NCBI RefSeq assembly: GCF_000373365.1
Contig: NZ_KB891103.1
Span: 119,474-183,473 of the forward strand
Direction of reading: 5' to 3'
Length of the DNA stretch: 64,000 nt
Source: Parafrankia discariae
GTDB taxonomy: Bacteria; Actinomycetota; Actinomycetes; Frankiales; Frankiaceae
Under the pieces are notes generated by a model. The model made no database searches and was not told the DNA's origin. It saw only the letters and a list, made by a program, of their open reading frames with translations. Every line of letters starts with the position of its first letter. The first letter of the stretch is position 1. Below are positions 53,205 through 61,257 of the stretch, piece by piece. The translations under genes and the position numbers were made by a program.

Positions 53205-55726
53205 TGGCCGTCCTCGGCGCGATCGGGATGATCGCGCGCGGTGAGCTGCGCCGGCGGTGGGCGGCGTTGGTCGCCCTCGGCGTGCTCATCGGCCTGGTCG
53301 TCGCCGTGGTCGCCGGGACGGCGGCGCTGATCCGGCGCACCGCCACGGCGCACGACCGCCTCGAACGCGCCTCCGCCGTGGCGGACCTCCAGGTGAGCTA
53401 CTTCAGCCACGACCCGGAGCTGGCCCGGCGGGTGGCCGCCGTCCCGGGGGTCGCCCAGGCGTGGACGGGCGTCGGCATGGTCGGCCGGCTGGAGGACCAG
53501 CCCTCCCTCGCCTACCTCGGCATCATCGGCGGCCCGGCCGATCACCACGGCCTGTACGAGCCCGTGGTCGTCAGCGGTCACGGGTACGACCCGGCCGACC
53601 CGGACGAGGCCGTCCTCGACGAGCGGGCGGCCGCCCGGTGGGGGGTGGCCGTCGGCGACACGCTGCACCTGCGGCTGCTGACCCCGTCGGACTTCCTCAG
53701 CTTCGACACCGGTTTCGGCACCCCGGGCGGGCCCGTCCTGAAGCTGACGATCACCGGCCTGACCCGGACGGCCGGCGAGAACGCCCGGCAGATGCCGCTG
53801 ACCGTCAGCCCGGCCCTGGCCGGCCGGCTCGATCCCGTCTCCACCTCGGTCATGCTGCGGCTCGAGCCCGGCCCGCGGACCGCCGCGGCCGTCAGCACGG
53901 CGCTGCGGCGGCTGGGGGACGGCCTGGCACGGGACCCGCTGGCCGGGGAGTTCCCCGCGCTTCAGGTGTCCAGCCCGGCGACCGACGGCGACGCCCGCAT
54001 CGGCGCGACCCAGCGCGTCCTCGTCACCGGGCTGGTCGTCTTCGCCGTCGTGGTCGGCGTCGCCGGCCTCGCCGCCGCGGGGCAGGCGTTCTACCGGCAC
54101 CACGCGGCGGGGGCGCACGCCCAGCGCATCGAGGCGGTCCTCGGCCTCACCGGGCCGGGCCGGGCCGGCGCGCGGACCCTGGCGGCGCTGCCCGCCGCCG
54201 GGCTGGCCGGGGTGACCGCCGCCGCCGGTCCCCTCCTCGCGGGCCTGCTCGAACCACTCGGGCCGCTCGCCGGGATGGAGCCCCACCCCGGCTACGCGCC
54301 GCACCTCGCGCTGGTGTGCGGCGCCGGCGCGGCGGCCGTGGTCATCACCCTGCTGCTCGCCGGCGGCACCGCGGCCCGCGTCGGACGGCGCCCGGCCGAC
54401 CCCGCGTCGGCGTCGGCGACTGCGGTCGCGACGGGCCGGGGCGGGGCCGGCTCTTCGCCGGCCCACGGCGCGGCCGGCATGCGCGGCCCGGTCTGGCTGT
54501 GGATCGGCACCGCGTTCGCGCTCGGGCGCCGCCGGGACCGCTCGCCGGCCACCCGCCGGCCCGCCGTCGCGGGCGCGGCCATCGGCGTGACCGGGCTGGT
54601 CGCCGCCGCGACGATCGCCGCCGGCCTGAACCGCCTGGTCGACGAGCCGCACCGGTACGGATGGAACGCGGACCTGGAGGTCACCGACGCCCGCCCGGAG
54701 ATCGTCAACCGGCTCGCGGCCGACCCCCGGATCGCCGCCGTCAGCATGCTCGACGCGTCGACCGCGACCGTCGAGGTCGACGCCGCGGGCCGGGCGTTGC
54801 GGGCACCGGACCCGGTCCAGGGCGACGGCCCGGGCGACGCCGGCCCCGGCGCGATCGGGCGGGGCGACACCGGCCCCGGTGAGGACGTCGCCGTCTACGC
54901 CCTCTCGCCGAAGGCGACCACACCGAAGGCCACACCGGGCACGTCCACTGAGCCGGTGGGGTGGACGATCTTCGAGGGCGCGGCGCCACGGAGCCCGGAC
55001 GAGGCCGTCCTCGGCCCGCGGGCCGCCCGGCGCTTCGCCCTCGGGGTGGGCGACACGGTGAGCGTGACGGCGAACGACGGCGGGCACGCCCTGCTCACCC
55101 TCGTCGGCATCGGGGTCGGTCCGGTCCCCGGCGGGGAGCGCCTCGGCGAGAGCATGCTCGTCGAGCCGGACACCCTCGCCCGGATCCAGCGGACGCAGCC
55201 GCTGCGCAGCGCCCTCGTCCGCGCCGTCGACCGGGTGGACCCGGTGAACCTCGCCGCCGCGCTGGGCACCGAGTACGAGCTGGACGTCGGCCGTCCGCCG
55301 ACCGAGATCGCCAACCTGGGCGGCATCGGCCGGCTCCCGGCCCTGCTGCAGACCGTGCTCGCCGCGCTGGCCGTGGCCGCCGCGGGCCACGCCGCCGGCA
55401 CCACCTGGCGGCGCCGCCACGGCGAGCTCGCGATCCTGCGCACCCTCGGCTTCACGCCGTCCCAGACGGCCCGCATCCCGCTGACCACCTCGTGTGTGAG
55501 CGCGGCGCTGGCCGTCGCCGTCGGCCTGCCGGCCGGAATGCTGATCGGACGCCTGATCTGGTGGGAGATCGCGACCGCGACCGGGGTGTCCGCCGACCTG
55601 GCGATCCCGGTGTGGATGCTGGTCACGCTCCCACCGGCCGCGATCGTCGTCGGCCTGCTCGTCGCCGCCCTGCCCGCCTGGCGCGCGTGGCGGCTGCTCC
55701 CGGGGGCCGTCCTGCGCGGGGAGTGA
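53204..55726 (+). CDS. FtsX/MacB-type ABC transporter permease (large, duplicated)
   Basis: The 840-residue protein has a first membrane helix (LVALGVLIGLVVAVVAGTAA), a large exported domain with DPDEAVLDERAAARWGVAVG, and three central helices with LVFAVVVGVAGLAAAGQAF. A second copy of the same layout follows: SPDEAVLGPRAARRFALGVG, then VLAALAVAAAGHAAGTTWRR with the coupling-type GELAILRTLGFTPSQ, and final helices. This is the two-FtsX-domain form of macrolide/lipoprotein-type permeases, which move substrates or reshape envelope components. The ATG (53204) overlaps the kinase stop by one base. Confidence 0.92.
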   Translation: MAVLGAIGMIARGELRRRWAALVALGVLIGLVVAVVAGTAALIRRTATAHDRLERASAVADLQVSYFSHDPELARRVAAVPGVAQAWTGVGMVGRLEDQPSLAYLGIIGGPADHHGLYEPVVVSGHGYDPADPDEAVLDERAAARWGVAVGDTLHLRLLTPSDFLSFDTGFGTPGGPVLKLTITGLTRTAGENARQMPLTVSPALAGRLDPVSTSVMLRLEPGPRTAAAVSTALRRLGDGLARDPLAGEFPALQVSSPATDGDARIGATQRVLVTGLVVFAVVVGVAGLAAAGQAFYRHHAAGAHAQRIEAVLGLTGPGRAGARTLAALPAAGLAGVTAAAGPLLAGLLEPLGPLAGMEPHPGYAPHLALVCGAGAAAVVITLLLAGGTAARVGRRPADPASASATAVATGRGGAGSSPAHGAAGMRGPVWLWIGTAFALGRRRDRSPATRRPAVAGAAIGVTGLVAAATIAAGLNRLVDEPHRYGWNADLEVTDARPEIVNRLAADPRIAAVSMLDASTATVEVDAAGRALRAPDPVQGDGPGDAGPGAIGRGDTGPGEDVAVYALSPKATTPKATPGTSTEPVGWTIFEGAAPRSPDEAVLGPRAARRFALGVGDTVSVTANDGGHALLTLVGIGVGPVPGGERLGESMLVEPDTLARIQRTQPLRSALVRAVDRVDPVNLAAALGTEYELDVGRPPTEIANLGGIGRLPALLQTVLAALAVAAAGHAAGTTWRRRHGELAILRTLGFTPSQTARIPLTTSCVSAALAVAVGLPAGMLIGRLIWWEIATATGVSADLAIPVWMLVTLPPAAIVVGLLVAALPAWRAWRLLPGAVLRGE

Positions 55727-55752
55727 CCACCCCCCGCAGGGGCCAGCCCCGG

Positions 55753-56148
55753 CTATCGGGGCGGCTCGGACGGCGGCGTGCGCCGGCTCCAGATCTCGCG
55801 CAGGACGCTCGGCGCCAGGTCCTCCTTGCAGAGGTAGTCCAGCCCGCTGGCCGCGACGGCCGCCGGCAGGTCCGTCCGCCCGTACGTCGAGCACAGGACG
55901 ACGACCGTGTCGGGCGCGTCCGCGCGGATGCGCGCGCCGGCGACCACGCCGTCGATACCCGGCAGGTTGACGTCCATGAGCACCAGGTCAGGGCGCAGTT
56001 CGGCGGCGGCGGTAAGCGCGTCCTCGCCCGTCTCGGCCTCACCGGCGAGGACGAAACCGGCGGCGCGGCGCAGGACCGCGCGCACGGCGAGCCGGAAGGG
56101 CCGCTGGTCGTCGACGACCAGCACGGAGACCGCCGGAGGGGAGCTCAT
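55753..56148 (-). CDS. Stand-alone receiver-domain protein
   Basis: The 131-residue protein is a CheY-like receiver only: acidic pocket VVDDQ (13-14), phospho-acceptor Asp59 in LVLMDVNLPGIDG, switch Ser/Thr in VLCSTYG, and Lys in YLCKEDL. There is no output domain, so it acts by protein binding or as a phosphate sink. ATG 56148 is used; GTG 56154 is an alternative. It lies 26 bp from the permease stop on the opposite strand and 51 bp from the LuxR-type regulator on the same strand, so the two regulators are co-transcribed. Confidence 0.9.
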   Translation of the reverse strand: MSSPPAVSVLVVDDQRPFRLAVRAVLRRAAGFVLAGEAETGEDALTAAAELRPDLVLMDVNLPGIDGVVAGARIRADAPDTVVVLCSTYGRTDLPAAVAASGLDYLCKEDLAPSVLREIWSRRTPPSEPPR

Positions 56149-56199
56149 GGACACAGTCTCGCGGTGCGGCTCACGGTGACCAAGGGTGCGACCATGTCA

Positions 56200-56907
56200 T
56201 CAGGTCGGTGTGGCTACCTTCCCCGTCGACCCGCTTGCGGGGCGATGCCCCGAGTGCAGGTAGAGCAGGACGGCCTTCACCCGCCGGTTCAGGTCCGGCT
56301 CGTCGGTCAGGCCGAGCTTCGCGAAGATCGAGTTACTGTGCTTCTCCACCGCCCGTTCGGACAGGACGAGCGTCCCGGCGATCGCCGCGTTGCTCCAGCC
56401 CTGGGCCATGTGGCTCAGCACCTCCCGCTCGCGCGGGGTGAGCCGGTCCAGCTCGGTGTGCTGGCGGCGCGCGTTCGCCGCGACCAGCCCCTCCACCACG
56501 GCCGGGTCGATCACCGACTCCCCGGCCGCGACCGCGCGGATGGCCCGCAGCAGGTCGTCCACGCCGGCCACCCGCTCCTTGAGCAGGTACGCCCGCCCGG
56601 ATGAGCCGCCTTCGAGCAGCGCGAGGGCGTAGGTGGCCTCGGCGTGCTGGCTGAGGACGACCACGCCGACCGCCGGGCGTTCCCGGCGCAGCCACCCGGC
56701 GACCTTGATGCCCTCGTCCGAACGGGACGGCGGCATCCTGATGTCGGTCACCACCACGTCCGGATCGTGGTCGCGCACCGCCTGTTCCAAGGACGGCCGG
56801 TCGGTCGCCGTGCCGACGAGCTCCAGGCCGTCCGCCCGCTCGATCAGCGTCGCCAGACCATGCCGGAGCAGGGCGTTGTCCTCAGCGAGGACTACACGAA
56901 CGGCCAT
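56200..56907 (-). CDS. NarL/LuxR-family response regulator
   Basis: The 235-residue protein has an N-terminal receiver (VVLAEDNALLR, Asp55 in VVVTDIRMPP, GRAYLLKERV) and a C-terminal LuxR helix-turn-helix (LDRLTPREREVLSHMAQGWS, AIAGTLVLSERAVEKHSNSI, FAKLGL). It binds DNA as a dimer once phosphorylated, most likely by the NarL-type kinase encoded at 51555. ATG 56907 (MAVRVVLAEDN) is chosen over the frame start at 56934. It is followed by the receiver-only gene. Likely targets are the ABC operon and itself. Confidence 0.94.
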   Translation of the reverse strand: MAVRVVLAEDNALLRHGLATLIERADGLELVGTATDRPSLEQAVRDHDPDVVVTDIRMPPSRSDEGIKVAGWLRRERPAVGVVVLSQHAEATYALALLEGGSSGRAYLLKERVAGVDDLLRAIRAVAAGESVIDPAVVEGLVAANARRQHTELDRLTPREREVLSHMAQGWSNAAIAGTLVLSERAVEKHSNSIFAKLGLTDEPDLNRRVKAVLLYLHSGHRPASGSTGKVATPT

Positions 56908-57060
56908 TGGTCCACTGTAGGCGCGGCCTGACACCCATAGCGGGCCACCTGGACACGATGCCGTCGTCCCGACGACACCCGCCGGTCCGGGCCCGGACCG
57001 GCGGGTGTCGAGGAAATGTCGCCCGCGTTGTCGACCAGGACCAGACGGCGGTGGCCAGGG

Positions 57061-58119
57061 CTAGGCGGCGGTGGCCACGGCCGTGCCGGTCTCGGTGCCG
57101 CCCCGGCCGCCCTCCAGCCGGATGGCTGACGGGACGAGGGCGGTCTGCCGCGCGACCGGGCCGGCCATGCCGGGCGGGGGCGGCACTGGTGCTCCGCCCC
57201 GGGAGGTCGGGGCCACCCCACTCGTCGACCCGGTGCCCTGCCCCGACGGCGCGCCCTGCCCTGGCTGCGAGCCGGGGAACGTGCCCCCGTTCAGCCCGCC
57301 GCCTCCCATCGGGCCACCCGCTCCGTTCGGCAGCTGGCCCTGACCTCCCTGGCCCTGACCCTGGTTCTGGTTCTGGTTCTGGCCCTGACTCTGGCCGGTC
57401 GTCTCCTCGATGATCGCGGTCGCGGTCGCGGCGGCCGTCGACGTGGTGCCGTCGGCCGGGTTGTCGTCGGGCACGGTCGCGGTGACCCCGACGGTGTCGC
57501 CGACGTCGACGTTGTCGATCCCGCCCGTGCGGCCGTCCACGAGGGTCTCGTCGGTGACCGTGTACGTCGCGGTGAAACCGTCCGTGCTGCGCACCGTGAC
57601 GGCGGTGGGCTGCACCGTCGTGACCGCGCCGGACTGGGTCCGGACGGTCGTGTAGCCCCCGGAGCGGTCCGCGGTGACGAACTCCCCGTGCAGCGAGCCG
57701 GTGCCGACACCGCCCGTCACCGCCGAGCCGGCCGGGTTCATCAGCTGGAACGGCCCGCCGCGCGCCCCACCTGCACCACCACCGGCTCCGTCCGAGCCGA
57801 GGCTGCTGGCGTTCACCGCGGCCGCCGCGCCGACGGCGAGGCCGAGCGCGATGACACCGGCCACGGCCGTCCGCCCCAGGCTCCACCGGGGCAGCGCACC
57901 CGAAGCCACCCGCGGCTGCGCGCTCGCCCCCGGGCCCGGTCCAGGCACAGGCACACCCGGCCCAGGCCCGCTCGGGGCTGATCCCGGCGACGGCGGCGGC
58001 CCACTCCAGGCCGGTGACCCGGTCCAGCCGGGCGGCTGGGGATTCCCACCGGCCGGCGACGGGGCCGGCCCGCTCGACGGCGAGGACTCGGGCGGGTCGT
58101 CGGGCCCGACGTGACTCAT
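57061..58119 (-). CDS. Single-pass membrane protein with DUF5666-like exported domain
   Basis: The 352-residue protein has a Pro/Gly/Ser-rich cytoplasmic part (1-80), one membrane helix (RTAVAGVIALGLAVGAAAAV) and an exported domain like DUF5666: GGYTTVRTQSGAVTTVQPTA, TYTVTDETLVDGRTG and VDVGDTVGVTATV. A disordered Gln/Asn/Gly-rich tail (GQNQNQNQGQGQGG) follows. The fold is a beta barrel of the OB type, of unknown role. ATG 58119 has GAGGAG 9 bases upstream. It is divergent from the response regulator gene; the boxes at 58262-58301 lie between, so it may belong to the same regulon. Confidence 0.8.
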   Translation of the reverse strand: MSHVGPDDPPESSPSSGPAPSPAGGNPQPPGWTGSPAWSGPPPSPGSAPSGPGPGVPVPGPGPGASAQPRVASGALPRWSLGRTAVAGVIALGLAVGAAAAVNASSLGSDGAGGGAGGARGGPFQLMNPAGSAVTGGVGTGSLHGEFVTADRSGGYTTVRTQSGAVTTVQPTAVTVRSTDGFTATYTVTDETLVDGRTGGIDNVDVGDTVGVTATVPDDNPADGTTSTAAATATAIIEETTGQSQGQNQNQNQGQGQGGQGQLPNGAGGPMGGGGLNGGTFPGSQPGQGAPSGQGTGSTSGVAPTSRGGAPVPPPPGMAGPVARQTALVPSAIRLEGGRGGTETGTAVATAA

Positions 58120-58261
58120 GTCCGAACTCCTCGTCCCGGCGGGTCGGTCCCGGCCGTCGGAAGGAGATTTGGCCGACAACCTGTGCGCAGCCTGTGACGA
58201 CGCTGAGCGCTGGATATGTGCCCGGCCGCGCCCGGCCGGCCGGGCACACCGCCCACACGGG

Positions 58262-58301
58262 GCACAGCCAACCCACAGGCGACGTTCAGGAAGCCCACAG
58301 G
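58262..58301 (+). promoter_or_regulatory. PhoP-like box: four heptads at 11-bp period
   Basis: GCACAGC (58262-58268), CCACAGG (58273-58279), GTTCAGG (58284-58290) and CCACAGG (58295-58301) are each separated by exactly 4 bp. The last ends 21 bp before the response regulator ATG at 58323. The M. tuberculosis PhoP site is TCACAGC-N4-TCACAGC with the same period. Confidence 0.75.
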
Positions 58302-58322
58302 AATGCGCCTCATGCTGACGGA

Positions 58323-59018
58323 ATGCAGCCGTCGAGCCCTCGGATTCTGGTCGTGGACGACGAGAACACACTGTCGGAGCTGCTGTCCATGGCCCTGCGT
58401 TACGAGGGCTGGGAGGTCCGCACCGCGCCGGACGGGCGCGGCGCGCTGCGCGTCGCCCGCGACTTCCGGCCGGACGCGGTCGTGCTCGACATCATGCTGC
58501 CCGACATGGACGGCCTCGAGGTGCTGCGCAAGCTGCGCGCGGACAGCCCGGAGGTACCGGTGCTGTTCCTCACCGCCCGCGACGCCGTCGAGGACCGGGT
58601 CGCCGGCCTCACCGCCGGCGGCGACGACTACGTCACCAAGCCGTTCAGCCTGGAGGAGCTCGTCGCGCGCCTGCGCGGGCTGCTGCGCCGGCTGCACCGC
58701 TCGACGATCTGGGACGGCGCGGTGCTGGTCGTCGGCGATCTCATCATGAACGAGGAGAGCCGCGAGGTGACCCGGGCCGGCCGCGAGATCCGCCTGACGG
58801 CGACCGAGTTCGAGCTGTTGCGCTTCTTCATGCGCAACCCGCGCCGGGTGCTGAGCAAGGCGCAGATCCTGGACCGGGTGTGGAACTACGACTTCGGCGG
58901 TCAGGCGAACGTCGTCGAGCTGTACGTCTCCTACCTGCGCAAGAAGATCGACGCCGGCCGTCCCGCCATGATCCACACGATGCGCGGCGCGGGCTACGTG
59001 CTCCGGCCGGCGACCTGA
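58323..59018 (+). CDS. PhoP-like OmpR-family response regulator
   Basis: The 231-residue protein has a receiver (ILVVDDENTLSELL, Asp56 in AVVLDIMLPDMDG, LFLTARD, YVTKPFSLEELVARL) and a winged-helix DNA-binding domain (EIRLTATEFELLRFFMRNPR, RVLSKAQILDRVWNYDFGGQ, VVELYVSYLRKKID, IHTMRGAGYVLRP). The DYVTKPFSLEE and NYDFGG stretches are close to mycobacterial PhoP. It binds tandem direct repeats; a four-heptad box lies right upstream, so it probably regulates itself. ATG 58323 has no clear ribosome site and the mRNA may be leaderless. The kinase gene begins 8 bp after its stop. Confidence 0.95.
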   Translation: MQPSSPRILVVDDENTLSELLSMALRYEGWEVRTAPDGRGALRVARDFRPDAVVLDIMLPDMDGLEVLRKLRADSPEVPVLFLTARDAVEDRVAGLTAGGDDYVTKPFSLEELVARLRGLLRRLHRSTIWDGAVLVVGDLIMNEESREVTRAGREIRLTATEFELLRFFMRNPRRVLSKAQILDRVWNYDFGGQANVVELYVSYLRKKIDAGRPAMIHTMRGAGYVLRPAT

Positions 59019-59026
59019 CCGGGCCC

Positions 59027-61009
59027 GTGACGATGACGGGCGCCACAGGCGCCACAGGCACCACAGGCACCACGGGCACCGCAGACGCCACGGGCCCCGT
59101 AAGCACCGCCGGCTCCACGGGCGCCCACCGGCGGCACGGCCCGGCCGGCTGGTCGCTGCGCACCAGGCTCCTCGCGCTGCTCCTCGCGCTGCTCGCCGTG
59201 ATGTCCGCGGTGATCGTCTTCGTGACGGCGGTCGCGTTGCGCGGGGTGCTCATCCAGCAGCTCGACGACCGGCTGGAGGAGGCGAGCCGCCGCTGGGGGC
59301 CGACCAGCCAGTCCGGACCGGTCCTGCTGCCCGGCTACGGCATCGCCGGACCGGGAGGCGCAGGTACACCCGGCCTGACCCAGCCCAGGCCCGCCCGGAC
59401 CGCCGACGAGCGGGTGAACGATTTCCTGGACTTTCGCGGTCAGCCGCCGGGGGCCCTCGGCGCGGTCTTCGAACTACGGGATCCCGACACCGCCGCCCAG
59501 GGCTCGGCGCGCGAGGCGCTGCGAGGCGCGCCACCGCCGGGCGCGGCGGCCCCGGACCTGACCTCCCTGATCGAGAACGCCGCCGTCGCCGTCATCGACA
59601 GCGACGGCGGAGTGCAGCCGCTCACCGGAGTGGACGCCGCCGTGGTGGCCCAGATCCCGCTCGACGGCCAGGAGCACACCCGCGCGATCGCCGACCGGGG
59701 CGACTACCGCCTCGTCGCGCACTTCGACCCCAACGGGCAGACGGTGCTCGTCACCGGCGTGCCGATGAACGAGGTCAGCGCGACCCTGACCGAGGTCGGG
59801 ATCGCCGGCGCGATCGTCGCGGCGCTGGGGGTGCTGGCCGCCGGGATCGCGGGCGCGGCGATCATCCGGGTCACGCTGCGGCCACTGAGCCGGGTCGCGG
59901 CGACCGCGAGCCGGGTGGCCGAGCTCCCGCTCGACCGCGGGGCCGTCGACCTCATGGCGGTGGCGCCGGACGTCGACACCGACCCCCGGACGGAGGTCGG
60001 GCAGGTCGGCGCGGCGCTGAACCGGATGCTCGGCCACATCGGGGCGGCCTTCTCGGCCCGGCACGCCAGCGAGACGCGGATGCGCCAGTTCCTCGCCGAC
60101 GCCAGCCACGAGCTGCGCACCCCGCTGGCGGCGATCAGCGGCTACGCCGAGCTCACCAGGCGCACCCGCGGCACCGTCCCGCCGGACGTCGCCTACGCGA
60201 TGGGCCGGGTCGAGTCCGAGAGCGCGCGGATGACCGCGCTCGTCTCCGACCTGCTGCTGCTGGCCCGCCTCGACTCGGGACGCCCGCTCGTGCGGGAGGC
60301 CGTCGACCTCTCCCGGCTCGTGGTGGACGCGGTCAGCGACGCCCATGTGGCCGCGCCCGAACACCGTTTCGAGCTGGACCTGCCCAGCATGCCCGTGACC
60401 GTGGCGGGCGATCCGGCCCGGCTGCACCAGGTCCTCGCCAACCTGCTCGCCAACGCCCGCACGCACACCCCGCCGGGCAGCCGGGTGACAGCCCGGCTGA
60501 CCGTCGAGCCGGGGCCTTCCGCTCCGGGACCTTCCGCTCCGGCGTCTTCCGCTTCGGGACCTTCCGCCTCGACGCCTTCCGCTCCGGCGGCGAACGAGCC
60601 GGGCGCGGACCGGCCGTCCGCGGTGCTCTCGGTGATCGACGACGGGCCGGGCATCCCGGACGCGCTGCTCCCGAAGGTGTTCGAGCGCTTCGCGCGGGGG
60701 GACAGTTCGCGTTCCCGCGCGGCCGGCAGCACCGGGCTCGGCCTGTCCATCGTGGCGGCGGTGGTCGAGGCGCACCATGGACGGGTCTCGGCGGCGAGCC
60801 GTCCCGGCCGCACCGCCTTCACCGTGGTCCTGCCCCTGGACACCCCCGACCCAAGCGCCCTGGACCCGGGCGCTCCCGACCCGCCGGACACCGTCGACAG
60901 CTGCCCGCCCGACGCCCCCGACCCCGCCGTGACGGCCGCGGAGACCAGTCCGCGCGGCGGGACGGCGTCGGGCAGCCACTCTCGTTCGGTGAGCGGTTCC
61001 CCGGCCTGA
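59027..61009 (+). CDS. OmpR-type sensor histidine kinase (partner of the PhoP-like regulator)
   Basis: The 660-residue protein begins with a Thr/Gly repeat (TGATGATGTTGTTGT) and has a membrane helix (LLALLLALLAVMSAVIVFVT). An exported sensor loop of about 200 residues is followed by a second helix (GIAGAIVAALGVLAAGIAGA), a HAMP region (TLRPLSRVAATASRVAELPL), the H box FLADASHELRTPLAAISGYA with His361, and an HATPase domain (LANLLANARTHTPPG, VIDDGPGIPD, GLGLSIVAAVVEAHHG). A Pro/Ser/Ala repeat interrupts the ATPase lid. The long Asp/Pro-rich C-terminus is disordered. GTG 59027 lies 8 bp after the regulator's stop; ATG 59033 is an alternative. Confidence 0.94.
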   Translation: MTMTGATGATGTTGTTGTADATGPVSTAGSTGAHRRHGPAGWSLRTRLLALLLALLAVMSAVIVFVTAVALRGVLIQQLDDRLEEASRRWGPTSQSGPVLLPGYGIAGPGGAGTPGLTQPRPARTADERVNDFLDFRGQPPGALGAVFELRDPDTAAQGSAREALRGAPPPGAAAPDLTSLIENAAVAVIDSDGGVQPLTGVDAAVVAQIPLDGQEHTRAIADRGDYRLVAHFDPNGQTVLVTGVPMNEVSATLTEVGIAGAIVAALGVLAAGIAGAAIIRVTLRPLSRVAATASRVAELPLDRGAVDLMAVAPDVDTDPRTEVGQVGAALNRMLGHIGAAFSARHASETRMRQFLADASHELRTPLAAISGYAELTRRTRGTVPPDVAYAMGRVESESARMTALVSDLLLLARLDSGRPLVREAVDLSRLVVDAVSDAHVAAPEHRFELDLPSMPVTVAGDPARLHQVLANLLANARTHTPPGSRVTARLTVEPGPSAPGPSAPASSASGPSASTPSAPAANEPGADRPSAVLSVIDDGPGIPDALLPKVFERFARGDSSRSRAAGSTGLGLSIVAAVVEAHHGRVSAASRPGRTAFTVVLPLDTPDPSALDPGAPDPPDTVDSCPPDAPDPAVTAAETSPRGGTASGSHSRSVSGSPA

Positions 61010-61195
61010 CGGCGCTGGGCTGACGTGGCGAGATCAGGTCTGTCGGGCCGCCGGGGTGTGCCCGTCGAAGCAAGTCGCGCCACCAGCAGATGGACTGGCC
61101 CGGGCAACTCGGAACGGCGCTGCCCCGGCGGCCGGGCCGCCCGGTGCCCCGGCGGCCCGTTCTTGCGATGTGCTGCGCGACTTGGGCGCCAGTAC

Positions 61196-61224
61196 CCACA
61201 GGTGATGCACAGGCAGGGCACAAG
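61196..61224 (+). promoter_or_regulatory. PhoP-like box: three heptads at 11-bp period
   Basis: CCACAGG (61196-61202), GCACAGG (61207-61213) and GCACAAG (61218-61224) are spaced by exactly 4 bp, 33 bp before the GT39 start. Same period and strand as the boxes at 58262 and 63896. Confidence 0.75.
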
Positions 61225-61257
61225 GTCGGGAAAGGTCGACGTCCGACCCTGATCCTT

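Noticed and set aside
52937-55894. 985-codon open frame on the minus strand
   Set aside because: It is antisense to the FtsX-type permease and has a low-complexity His/Arg/Gly composition. The plus-strand reading has membrane helices and known motifs.
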